Shown piece after piece: positions 16,611 through 24,624 of a stretch of DNA of 64,000 bases; positions within the stretch are counted from its first letter, which is position 1; the number at the start of each line of letters is the position of its first letter. The stretch covers positions 13,041-77,040 of the forward strand of contig JAHEZH010000003.1 in NCBI GenBank assembly GCA_023251155.1. The letters run 5' to 3'. Source of the DNA: Flammeovirgaceae bacterium. GTDB taxonomy: Bacteria > Bacteroidota > Bacteroidia > Cytophagales > Cyclobacteriaceae. A program made the translations under genes and the position numbers. Below the pieces are notes generated by a model. It had not been told where the DNA came from and did not search any database. It saw only the letters and a list, made by a program, of their open reading frames with translations.

Positions 16611-17831
16611 TCATCCATTCTGCCCTTCAGCATAATCGCGAAGGTATTCAAAGGAAGCAGTAAGGTCACCATCCGCCACGATGGTTCCCCGTGCAATAAT
16701 GCCATCTGCATCATCTGTCAACAGTGGTTTAAGGATGCGGTCAATCAGGTCACGGCCAAACTCTTCGGAGGCGCTGCGTGGCAATTCGCAAGGCAGATTA
16801 TCAATTGCCATTACGGTAACAAAATCCGTATTGCTAAAAGCCGTTTGTACGGAATCAGTAGCCGGATCATAATCAAACACAGGATCTACAATCGTACTTG
16901 CTTTCTTTGTGCTTGGTACAGATCCATCAATATCACAGGTGATGTCGGCGATTACTTTTATTCTAAAGTCAGGGCGCAGCATGTCTTGTCGGGTAAATAA
17001 CACCGGTGCCTTCGGGTTCCAGAATGCTCCGGCCATGAGAAGATCCGTTACCTGTGCAAACTTTATAAACACGGAATCATACCGGTCCGGATGTTGATGA
17101 AACTCCGCCCGATTAAAACTTCCACCCTCTTTGCGTACATGATAGTCTGCACTACCCAGCTGCACATAAACGGGTTCATCAAAATGCTTATTTAAAAAAT
17201 CAGATGGATTTACTTTACGAATACCAGCCGTGTCCAATGTTTCCATGGCTCCTTTTGCTACCCGACCTGCACCCGTGAGAATGATTTTGATGGCCGGAAG
17301 TTTTATTTTTCTGAGCTCCAGCTTCAGGTCATTTACATCAAAGCAGTCAAACGCCCTGCGCATGGAAAACAAATGGAAGCGTTGTCCGTAAGCCCACAGC
17401 CCATTGTATGCACCTACAATTCCGGCATAACGGCCAAAGGCGACCATCCGGTTTCCCTGTGAGTCTTTCAATGCCTCATAATCAATCAACCGGATATTGT
17501 TTTTGATAACGGCTTTCAACAGCTTTTGATTCTGCGGTTGTTTTTTAATGGTGTGCGAAAAAAAGAGATAGGTCTTATTGGCAATCAGCTCCTTGACAGG
17601 AACTTCTTTTATCCCCATCAGAATATCACAATCACTTACTTCCTCTTTTACTTCGGCATGGTGCAGCTGATACTCTTTGTCGTTAAAACACCGGATGGGA
17701 CTTTCCTGGCAGATCACTTTCACAAAGGGAAAGCGTTGTTGAATTTCCTCTACCTGCAAAGGAGTAAAAGGCACTCTTCTGTCCGGTGGTGTTTTCCCCT
17801 CTCTGATCAATCCAATCTTTATTGTTTTCAT
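16611..17831 (-). CDS. saccharopine dehydrogenase / lysine-ketoglutarate reductase-like oxidoreductase
   Basis: 406 residues. The N-terminus (IGLIREGKTPPDRRVPFTP) is that of the alanine dehydrogenase/transhydrogenase N-terminal domain, and the middle has a Rossmann nucleotide loop LTGAGRVAKGAMETLDTAGI (about 194-213). The order of parts resembles the lysine-ketoglutarate reductase half of animal AASS and fungal LYS1, which join lysine and 2-oxoglutarate to saccharopine or the reverse. No saccharopine partner enzyme is encoded nearby, so the pathway is not confirmed; alanine dehydrogenase is a less likely alternative, since the tail differs. ATG at 17831. Downstream of the OmpA genes on the same strand but separated from them by 94 bases. 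Confidence 0.75.
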   Translation of the reverse strand: MKTIKIGLIREGKTPPDRRVPFTPLQVEEIQQRFPFVKVICQESPIRCFNDKEYQLHHAEVKEEVSDCDILMGIKEVPVKELIANKTYLFFSHTIKKQPQNQKLLKAVIKNNIRLIDYEALKDSQGNRMVAFGRYAGIVGAYNGLWAYGQRFHLFSMRRAFDCFDVNDLKLELRKIKLPAIKIILTGAGRVAKGAMETLDTAGIRKVNPSDFLNKHFDEPVYVQLGSADYHVRKEGGSFNRAEFHQHPDRYDSVFIKFAQVTDLLMAGAFWNPKAPVLFTRQDMLRPDFRIKVIADITCDIDGSVPSTKKASTIVDPVFDYDPATDSVQTAFSNTDFVTVMAIDNLPCELPRSASEEFGRDLIDRILKPLLTDDADGIIARGTIVADGDLTASFEYLRDYAEGQNG

Positions 17832-17925
17832 ATTTCAATAAACAGATCAACAACGAGCAGTAAGTCACTACACCTACCTGCTCATTTAAAAATGGATCTA
17901 AATCCCGAAGTGAATAAAAAGAGAA

Positions 17926-18642
17926 TCAGTTTTCAAGAATGCGAAGCACTACTCTTCGGTTCATGATGCGGGCGGTTTCTGTATTTTCTCTTGATAATGG
18001 AGCGGTGCCCCCAAATGCTTTTGTCTTAATTTTTTTCTTGTTAGCCCCTTTCGATACCAGATAGGTTTTCACTGCATCTACGCGCTGCTGAGACAACTCC
18101 ATACTTTTTTTGGGGTCGCCACCAAAGTCAGTATGTCCTTCCAGCTGAATCACCATGTTTGGATAATTTTTAAGCATGGTTACCACTTCATCCAGTTCTG
18201 AAAAAGATTCAGGGCTGATCTTGGCTCTGTTCTGTTGAAAGATGAGATTGTCCAAACGCATCTCCTTACCTACCGTATGTGCTGTTTCTACCGTAGTCGA
18301 AGCGGCGGCAGGAGCACCAAGTTCGATGTCTTTAACAACTATGCGTTCATTATTTGCTTCGGCAGGATCGAGCATGTACTTGGCCGGAGCAAAGCCGATG
18401 GCCTCTACCGTAATGGAATACTTCTCCTTGTCATACAAAGGGAACCGATAGGTGTCCCCGGTAAGCATACCCACTTTATTTCCATAAGGAAGACTTTGAT
18501 ACGAAATCGTAGCGTTGACTGCTTCTTTGGTGGTGCTGTTGATGATTTTTCCCTGTGCATAAATCAACGTGTCTGCCGATTGTGACCAGGCGCAGGCAGA
18601 CCAAGCAAGTAAGAGAGTTGTTATTAAATAATATCTCTTCAT
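17926..18642 (-). CDS. OmpA-family outer-membrane/peptidoglycan-linking protein, short
   Basis: 238 residues with a signal peptide (ends CAWSQ). The N-terminal part (about 25-110) is a carboxypeptidase-regulatory-like beta domain with an Ig-like fold (GKIINSTTKEAVNATISYQ). The C-terminal OmpA domain (about 125-238) has the peptidoglycan-binding features LEGHTDFGG, LSQQRVDAVKTYL and the terminal NRRVV. It should tether the outer membrane to peptidoglycan. Only nine bases separate it from the larger OmpA gene upstream, which has the same domain pair at its C-terminus, so they are one operon and probably arose by partial duplication. Confidence 0.9.
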   Translation of the reverse strand: MKRYYLITTLLLAWSACAWSQSADTLIYAQGKIINSTTKEAVNATISYQSLPYGNKVGMLTGDTYRFPLYDKEKYSITVEAIGFAPAKYMLDPAEANNERIVVKDIELGAPAAASTTVETAHTVGKEMRLDNLIFQQNRAKISPESFSELDEVVTMLKNYPNMVIQLEGHTDFGGDPKKSMELSQQRVDAVKTYLVSKGANKKKIKTKAFGGTAPLSRENTETARIMNRRVVLRILEN

Positions 18643-18651
18643 AAAGGTGAA

Positions 18652-20682
18652 TTACATTTTCAGAATTTTAAACTCTACCCTGCGATTCTTTCTTCTTCCT
18701 TCTTTTGTTTCGTTGCTTTCTTTCGGCTTGGTCTTACCAAAGAAAGTAGTGGTAATCCGATCCGCTGCAATACCTTTCTCTACCAGGTAGTTCGATACCG
18801 CTTTCGCTCTGCGCTCTGACAGGGAAAGGTTATATTGATCAGGACCTGTAGCATCGGTGTGCCCGGCTATTTCCACCGTCATGGTTGCTTTTTCTTTCAT
18901 CAACGTAACAATACGGTTCAGTTCAGGGAAGGATTCCACCTTCAGGGTGAACTTATCAAAATCAAAGAAGATGTTGTTCAATGCAATCACCATGTCAGGC
19001 TCTACCCTGGATACTTCAATTGGCGCCAGCGTCATATCGGGCTGCTGTACAGTACCATCTTTCGTTACGCTACGCAAGTCAAGGTTTTGATTGGTGGATA
19101 CATGATCTTTTGCTTCCGCACGCACACCGTATAATTGCCCTCCGGGTAAATGAATCTCATACTCCCCCGTTTCCGGGTTAGAATAAGTAACACCTACTTC
19201 TTTTCCATCCGGTAGCCGTTCATAAATAATTTTTGCACCGATCGGTTTGCCGGTCTTGCCATCGATCAGTTTTCCTTTCACGATCACAACCGGATCAGGG
19301 CTCTTGTAGAATGGCAGCTTGGCGCGGAAGATGTCGGCATTATCCGGAGTGATCCCTCTTGAATAATACGCATACTCGCTGGTAGATGGAATATTGAAAA
19401 ACAAATCATCCGTTTTGGAGTTGATGTCCGGCCCCATGTTCTTAGGTTCTGACCAGTTGGTCCACGTGTCATCCAACCGTTTTGAAACGTAGATATCGGC
19501 GCCACCATATCCGCTGAAGCCGGTAGATGAGAAGTACAATGTCTTGTCGTCTGAAGCAAGGAAAGGGGCGGTCTCTTCGCCTGCCGTGTTAATTAACGCA
19601 CCCAGGTTTAAAGGCTCTGACCACAGGCTGTCATCTTTAGTGAAAGACACATATAAGTCGCGGCCGCCTTTCGAGTCATCACGCTCCACCGACATTAATA
19701 ACGACTTGCGTGTATTGGCAAGGAAGTAGTTGGCCTTTTCGTTGTAGTTATAATCATTGGCAATGTTCAGTGCTTTTGGCTTTGACCAGCTTCCATTGAT
19801 ATTATCACTTACGGAAACACCCGCCATCATCTTACCATTATCCAGGTATTTGTTTCCCAGAATGATGATGACTGATTTACCATCGGGGGTAGATGAAATG
19901 GCATTGATAAAATTAGGGTTGTTGTTGTTGAACTGAGGCCCCATATTTTTTGCCAGTGTCCACTTGCCATCAGCACCAAGCTCGGAATACCAGATGTCTT
20001 CTTTATCGTTCACCCCGCCTACATTGTTCGGGTGATTTCTGCGGCTGAAGTAAAGGGTCTTGCCATCAGGTGAAAGCAAAGGGTTCAATTCCGAATACTC
20101 ACTGTTTACTTTTTCATCCAGGCGCTCGACCAGAATACCGGATGCGAGTAATTCCGGAATAGAAATGTTGGCGATAATGGGATAGTTGATGTCAGAGATG
20201 GCGATCGCGTCAATGGAGAAATAATCGGAAAGCGCAGCTCCATCAAACTCCAATTTTACCGCGGCCACTTTGTAGGTGGTTTTGGGCACAAACACATTGA
20301 GCATACGGCCTTGCAGCGGCACCGACATGGGGTTGATGGTGCGGATTTTATATTCTTTCCCTGCCTCATCGTATACATACACGGTAGTTAACGCACTGGG
20401 ATTATGTGATTCGCCAATGGCGATTTGCTCTATCTGAATGGGTGTTTCAAACCCCACCTTTATGAATTCTTTTCTCTTTGGCTTGTCAGGAGTCCATGCA
20501 TTTGGATTTTGCCCCCCGGCAGGAAGCACGTTGGGTTTACCTAATACCTGTTGGGCGGAATATTGAACCGGGGTGAGCTCAGATGAAAATTCGATGACTT
20601 TTGAAGCCCATTGAACAGTTTGGCTGAAAGAGTGAAGCGATATACACATCACAAATCCAAGAGCAAATAAAAATCGCTGCAT
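18652..20682 (-). CDS. OmpA-family protein with discoidin-like and PD40 propeller domains
   Basis: 676 residues with a signal peptide. The order is: a discoidin/F5-8-like N-terminal domain (about 25-175), a PD40/WD40-like propeller (about 190-440; repeated LSPDGKTLYFSRR, STPDGKSVIII, LASDDKTLYFSS), a carboxypeptidase-regulatory-like domain (about 460-545, GKLIDGKTGKPIGAKIIYE) and a C-terminal OmpA peptidoglycan-binding domain (about 560-676, IAGHTDATGPDQYNL, NRRVEF). The propeller plus regulatory plus OmpA order is like PorE of type IX secretion, but PorE starts with TPR repeats rather than a discoidin-like domain, so the symbol is not given. It is the first gene of a two-gene operon. Confidence 0.88.
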   Translation of the reverse strand: MQRFLFALGFVMCISLHSFSQTVQWASKVIEFSSELTPVQYSAQQVLGKPNVLPAGGQNPNAWTPDKPKRKEFIKVGFETPIQIEQIAIGESHNPSALTTVYVYDEAGKEYKIRTINPMSVPLQGRMLNVFVPKTTYKVAAVKLEFDGAALSDYFSIDAIAISDINYPIIANISIPELLASGILVERLDEKVNSEYSELNPLLSPDGKTLYFSRRNHPNNVGGVNDKEDIWYSELGADGKWTLAKNMGPQFNNNNPNFINAISSTPDGKSVIIILGNKYLDNGKMMAGVSVSDNINGSWSKPKALNIANDYNYNEKANYFLANTRKSLLMSVERDDSKGGRDLYVSFTKDDSLWSEPLNLGALINTAGEETAPFLASDDKTLYFSSTGFSGYGGADIYVSKRLDDTWTNWSEPKNMGPDINSKTDDLFFNIPSTSEYAYYSRGITPDNADIFRAKLPFYKSPDPVVIVKGKLIDGKTGKPIGAKIIYERLPDGKEVGVTYSNPETGEYEIHLPGGQLYGVRAEAKDHVSTNQNLDLRSVTKDGTVQQPDMTLAPIEVSRVEPDMVIALNNIFFDFDKFTLKVESFPELNRIVTLMKEKATMTVEIAGHTDATGPDQYNLSLSERRAKAVSNYLVEKGIAADRITTTFFGKTKPKESNETKEGRRKNRRVEFKILKM

Positions 20683-20800
20683 GCACGAAATAGATTTAGG
20701 GGATAAACTTACTAAAATTTAAAAAAAGAATGATAAATAATACATGCCAACACCTTGGTTCTTTTTGGCACACAACCGTTTATAAGGAAATAAGGCTAAA

Positions 20801-23089
20801 TTATTCGAGGGAAGTTCTATGAAACAGCAGAAAACCTACATGCAGCATCACGCCTAACTGGTTTTCTGAATCATCATAATAGTTCACATTTAAACTGATC
20901 GGCCCAACGGTAGAGTGAAGAACTAACCCCGCTGTACCTGCAAAATACATTTTGGTAATCGCTGAATCATGGAAAGCTTCCTGATTAGGCCCTTTTGAAA
21001 TGGCCTGAAACGGTTTGAAAACATACGCTTCAAGCCGTGCCTCCAGGTTTTTTCGAATAGCAAACACATTTCGCCAGCCACCTGCTATGTAATTATATGC
21101 TCTGAAATTCTGTAAAAGAATAGTGCGGCTATCCTGAAGCGGATAGAACCCCGGAGCATTGATGATACTTCCCTGATAGTTGGAAAGAAAGGATTGGTTG
21201 GACAAAACTCCTTCAAACAGGTAGCCGGAACTATAGAATCCTGTTTTGAAATATTCTTCCATGGTCAACTTGGCACGCACCCACCGGTGTTGCTTTTCCG
21301 ACTCTTCCATAATGGATGTATTGCCGGGAGTAAACTCCTCATGCGCACTAAACCAATCCAGCGAAAACTGGTACGCTTTTCCCTGCGATGCATATTGCTT
21401 ACGATTAAGCTGATTGGTAACGATATTTATTCCCGTACGATAGCCGGACAACTTTAATTGATCAAGCGTATCCTGGGAAGTGATCACATCCGAATCCAGG
21501 AAACGATCAAAGTTGTTGATATAGGAAACATTCAGGGAAGCTTTGAACTGCCTGCCCAATGGAATACCAATGCTTGCACCTACTTTACGATCGATGCGGT
21601 TAAGCACATTAGGTGTGAATCCCTTTATCAACACATCACGGCCTGTAAAAAAATCCCAGTTGTTGAACGTAGCCTCGGGCTCGATATAAAATCGATTGAA
21701 CCGAGGCACATCAAGCCGCACTTTTGCCTGCAGCGATTTATAAAAACCTCCCGCTTCTACATTAATATTGGTATGTAGTAACGACCGGTTAAACCGATAG
21801 TAGTTCAACCCTAAAAAAACTTCGCTGACACTTCGCGTAGTTACCACACCACCAAAGTCAACCTGAAAATTATTCTGCGGGCGCTTGGAAAGCTGAAAAT
21901 CAAATGTTCGTGTTTCCGTATCGTAAATAAAATTAGGATAGATGTTCTTAAAATAATCGTCAGAGACTAATTCATAATAGCCCGTTTTTATATCTGTAAA
22001 ATACAGTGGCCTTTCTCCGTTCTTAAAAAAACGATTGATGTATCGCTGCTGGCGTGAATTAAATCCCCGGAAGCGAATGTGCTCTACAATCAATGGCTGC
22101 GTTTTACTGTTAAACACATTCCGTTTTGCTGCCACCGACTCGCACGTTCGGCGAACACCTATTTTGGCTTTAATCTCGGAGATTTGTCTGAGCGTAGCAA
22201 TGTAGCCGCTGTCAATCATGTTCTTGGCCTTGGCAAAATCAAATGACGTATAGCTGGAAAGATTGGGGTGCAGATAAACACCGGTCTCAGGAATCAACTC
22301 CGGATCTGATTTATCCAGCAGGAGGTACAGCAGCGACCTTGATATCAGCTTATCATCCGTATCGTAAGGATATTCTTTAAACACCTTGGATGACACATTG
22401 CAACCGATGATCACATCCGGGTGAAACTCATTATGCACAATATCAACAGGGAAGTTGTTATAGACTCCTCCATCAAAAAGATACTTGCCATCAACCTTTA
22501 CAGGATTGTAAAACAACGGCACTGTAGTGGTAGCCCGTACGGCATCGCTCAGTACACCCTTCTTTAATATCACCTGGCTCTGTGTAAAAATGTCTGCCGC
22601 GACTATGCGCAAGGGAACAAACAAGCTATCAAAGTTATTCTTTGCAATGGCCGATGGTTGTGCCAGGCGTTCTGCGAATGCAAAATTCAGTGAAAGGTCT
22701 TTTGCAATACTCGTATTCAGGTTAAGACTCAGGGTGGAATCAAGCGAGAGACTTAACTTGATGAATGAAGGGTACTCATCCGTTTTGTTATAATAGTAAT
22801 TGTATCCTTTCTCCAGTCGTCCGTTGATCCAGTCCTTAAAGTCACTGGAAAGAATCATATCTTCAATCTGCTGCGGACTCATGCCAGCCGCATAGCAACC
22901 GGCCACTACACCCCCCATCGATGTACCTACCACATAATCAATTGGAATCTCGTTTTCTTCCAATGCTTTCAGCACACCAATGTGAGCAAACCCCTTTGCG
23001 CCTCCACCACTGAGTACAACTCCTACGCGCTGACCAAAAACGGCCATTGAAACGGAGAGAATACCTACCAACAGAGCGGGACGAATCAT
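20801..23089 (-). CDS. patatin-like phospholipase fused to an Omp85-type barrel (type Vd-like)
   Basis: 762 residues. A signal peptide (ends FGQ) is followed by a patatin domain (about 22-280) with the oxyanion loop SGGGAKGFAHIG (27-38), the nucleophile elbow GTSMGG (Ser57) and the catalytic Asp in FDGG (Asp206). A POTRA-like region (about 330-410) and a 16-strand-type beta-barrel (about 420-762) with a C-terminal aromatic-rich strand follow. This is the layout of PlpD-type type Vd autotransporters, in which the lipase is exported through the barrel. Start at ATG 23089. Probably a cell-surface phospholipase; secretion or cleavage cannot be judged from sequence. Confidence 0.9.
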   Translation of the reverse strand: MIRPALLVGILSVSMAVFGQRVGVVLSGGGAKGFAHIGVLKALEENEIPIDYVVGTSMGGVVAGCYAAGMSPQQIEDMILSSDFKDWINGRLEKGYNYYYNKTDEYPSFIKLSLSLDSTLSLNLNTSIAKDLSLNFAFAERLAQPSAIAKNNFDSLFVPLRIVAADIFTQSQVILKKGVLSDAVRATTTVPLFYNPVKVDGKYLFDGGVYNNFPVDIVHNEFHPDVIIGCNVSSKVFKEYPYDTDDKLISRSLLYLLLDKSDPELIPETGVYLHPNLSSYTSFDFAKAKNMIDSGYIATLRQISEIKAKIGVRRTCESVAAKRNVFNSKTQPLIVEHIRFRGFNSRQQRYINRFFKNGERPLYFTDIKTGYYELVSDDYFKNIYPNFIYDTETRTFDFQLSKRPQNNFQVDFGGVVTTRSVSEVFLGLNYYRFNRSLLHTNINVEAGGFYKSLQAKVRLDVPRFNRFYIEPEATFNNWDFFTGRDVLIKGFTPNVLNRIDRKVGASIGIPLGRQFKASLNVSYINNFDRFLDSDVITSQDTLDQLKLSGYRTGINIVTNQLNRKQYASQGKAYQFSLDWFSAHEEFTPGNTSIMEESEKQHRWVRAKLTMEEYFKTGFYSSGYLFEGVLSNQSFLSNYQGSIINAPGFYPLQDSRTILLQNFRAYNYIAGGWRNVFAIRKNLEARLEAYVFKPFQAISKGPNQEAFHDSAITKMYFAGTAGLVLHSTVGPISLNVNYYDDSENQLGVMLHVGFLLFHRTSLE

Positions 23090-23149
23090 AAGTGGGTTAT
23101 ATCATCAACCAATTAATTATAGTCATGACGAAAAACGGCAGGAACGAAA

Positions 23150-24475
23150 TCAGTTATCAGCAACCGTGACTTCCGTCTCTGCGGGGAACGGAATGATCTC
23201 CAGCTGTTTTTGCATTTTTAATTTCACCTGGCTGAATTCCGCTTCTTTTGCTTTCTCAATGGGCTGTGATGGTGGCAGCTCAATTTTAAACGGATCTACC
23301 TCAGCACCATTTTTGAAAAAACGATAACACAAATGCGGCCCGGTGGAAAGCCCGGTGCTTCCCACATAACCGATTACCTGCCCCTGACGAACCCGTGTGC
23401 CCGGCGCCATGCCGCTTGCAATCTTTGACATGTGCAGGTAGCCCGTAGTGTAGGTTGCATTGTGCTTCACTTTCACATAGTTTCCGCTGTTGGTTTTATA
23501 CTGCGCTTCCAATACAATACCATCACCCGCACTTCGTATAGGTGTGCCCATGGGTGCCGCAAAGTCCGTTCCTTTATGCGCACGAATTACTTTTGCGATC
23601 GGATGGAAACGCGTCAGGTTATAATACGAACTGATGCGTGTAAACTCAATCGGATACTTTAAGAGTGCTTTGCGAAGACTATTGCCTTTCTCATCAAAAT
23701 AATCAACACCATCGCCCTGATCGAAAGGGAAAGCATAGTACGGACTTTTAAAGTGTTCAAAATAAATTCCGAGGATCTTGCCAATGCCGATTGGCTTTTC
23801 TTCTACCACACTTTCTTCATAGATGATCTTAAAGCGATCTCCCTTCTGCAACCGCTGAAAATCTACCTGCCATGCAAAGATGTCGACAAACTTATTAGTA
23901 AGGTCATTAGAAAGACCAAGCGATGCTACCGTTTGAGATAAGTTGGATTCAATAACTCCGGCCGTTACTTTCTCCAGCACTGTTACTTCACGCTGACATA
24001 CTTCTATCTGAAGTGAATCCTGCATGTGAAAGATGATGTAGTCAATGGCATTCGGTTCATATACCAGCGCCCGCACACTCTTTAGTGAATCATGATTGGT
24101 GATCAGTGTATATTTTTTGGTGGCGGCTATCTTTCTGAAATCAAACTTGCTGCGCGGTAATGTATTGAGTTGCTGCCATACTTTGGAACCGATGTAGTGA
24201 CCTTCAAACAAATCGGCCAGGCGTTGGTTTTTCTTCACATAATCTTCTGTGACGTGCAGATCGTTAACCACCATGCCGTAAAGGACAATCGGTTTCTTTA
24301 CTTCCAGCTCCACACGTTGGGTACTGTCTGCTGCAAAATCGCCAGGCGATGAAAACAGTGAGGTGTTTTTATTAATCCATACCAGAGCAATGCACAAAGC
24401 GATGGTACCAAGGAAAATAAACCAGAATTTTTTATTGGAGAGAAGTCCTTTCACTGTATACTCTTTTAATGACAC
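23150..24475 (-). CDS. M23-family (LytM) peptidase with HLC in place of HxH
   Basis: 441 residues. GTG start at 24475 because no ATG precedes the membrane anchor (residues 16-33). The peptidase domain is C-terminal (about 290-400). The first zinc motif is HKGTD (His300, Asp304) and a catalytic-type histidine lies in GYLHM (His348). The second zinc motif is GPHLCYRF, in which Cys383 replaces the usual zinc-binding His of HxH. Zinc could still be held by Cys, or the protein may be a non-catalytic activator like EnvC. The membrane anchor puts the domain in the periplasm on peptidoglycan. Downstream of dsbD on the same strand. Confidence 0.88.
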   Translation of the reverse strand: MSLKEYTVKGLLSNKKFWFIFLGTIALCIALVWINKNTSLFSSPGDFAADSTQRVELEVKKPIVLYGMVVNDLHVTEDYVKKNQRLADLFEGHYIGSKVWQQLNTLPRSKFDFRKIAATKKYTLITNHDSLKSVRALVYEPNAIDYIIFHMQDSLQIEVCQREVTVLEKVTAGVIESNLSQTVASLGLSNDLTNKFVDIFAWQVDFQRLQKGDRFKIIYEESVVEEKPIGIGKILGIYFEHFKSPYYAFPFDQGDGVDYFDEKGNSLRKALLKYPIEFTRISSYYNLTRFHPIAKVIRAHKGTDFAAPMGTPIRSAGDGIVLEAQYKTNSGNYVKVKHNATYTTGYLHMSKIASGMAPGTRVRQGQVIGYVGSTGLSTGPHLCYRFFKNGAEVDPFKIELPPSQPIEKAKEAEFSQVKLKMQKQLEIIPFPAETEVTVADN

Positions 24476-24539
24476 AACGTTGCTATCCGCAAGTTTAGTC
24501 TAAAAAAATTTAAAATGAATACCAATACCGATCAATTAA

Positions 24540-24569
24540 CAGAAACCAGATTTTATCTTAAGGTTTCTG
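24540..24569 (-). terminator. candidate terminator hairpin after dsbD
   Basis: CAGAAACC and GGTTTCTG form a perfect 8-bp stem with a 14-base loop, 56 bases beyond the dsbD stop. There is no clear T-tract, so the terminator role is uncertain. Confidence 0.35.
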
Positions 24570-24624
24570 GACATGGTGGATCCAACAGAAGAACCGCTCT
24601 ATCGATAAGAAAGAAGGTATTTCG

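Noticed and set aside
16149..17000. 283-codon rightward frame against the foldase operon and the lysine-reductase gene
   Set aside because: Two good leftward genes and their intergenic promoter occupy this DNA; the frame has no domain features.
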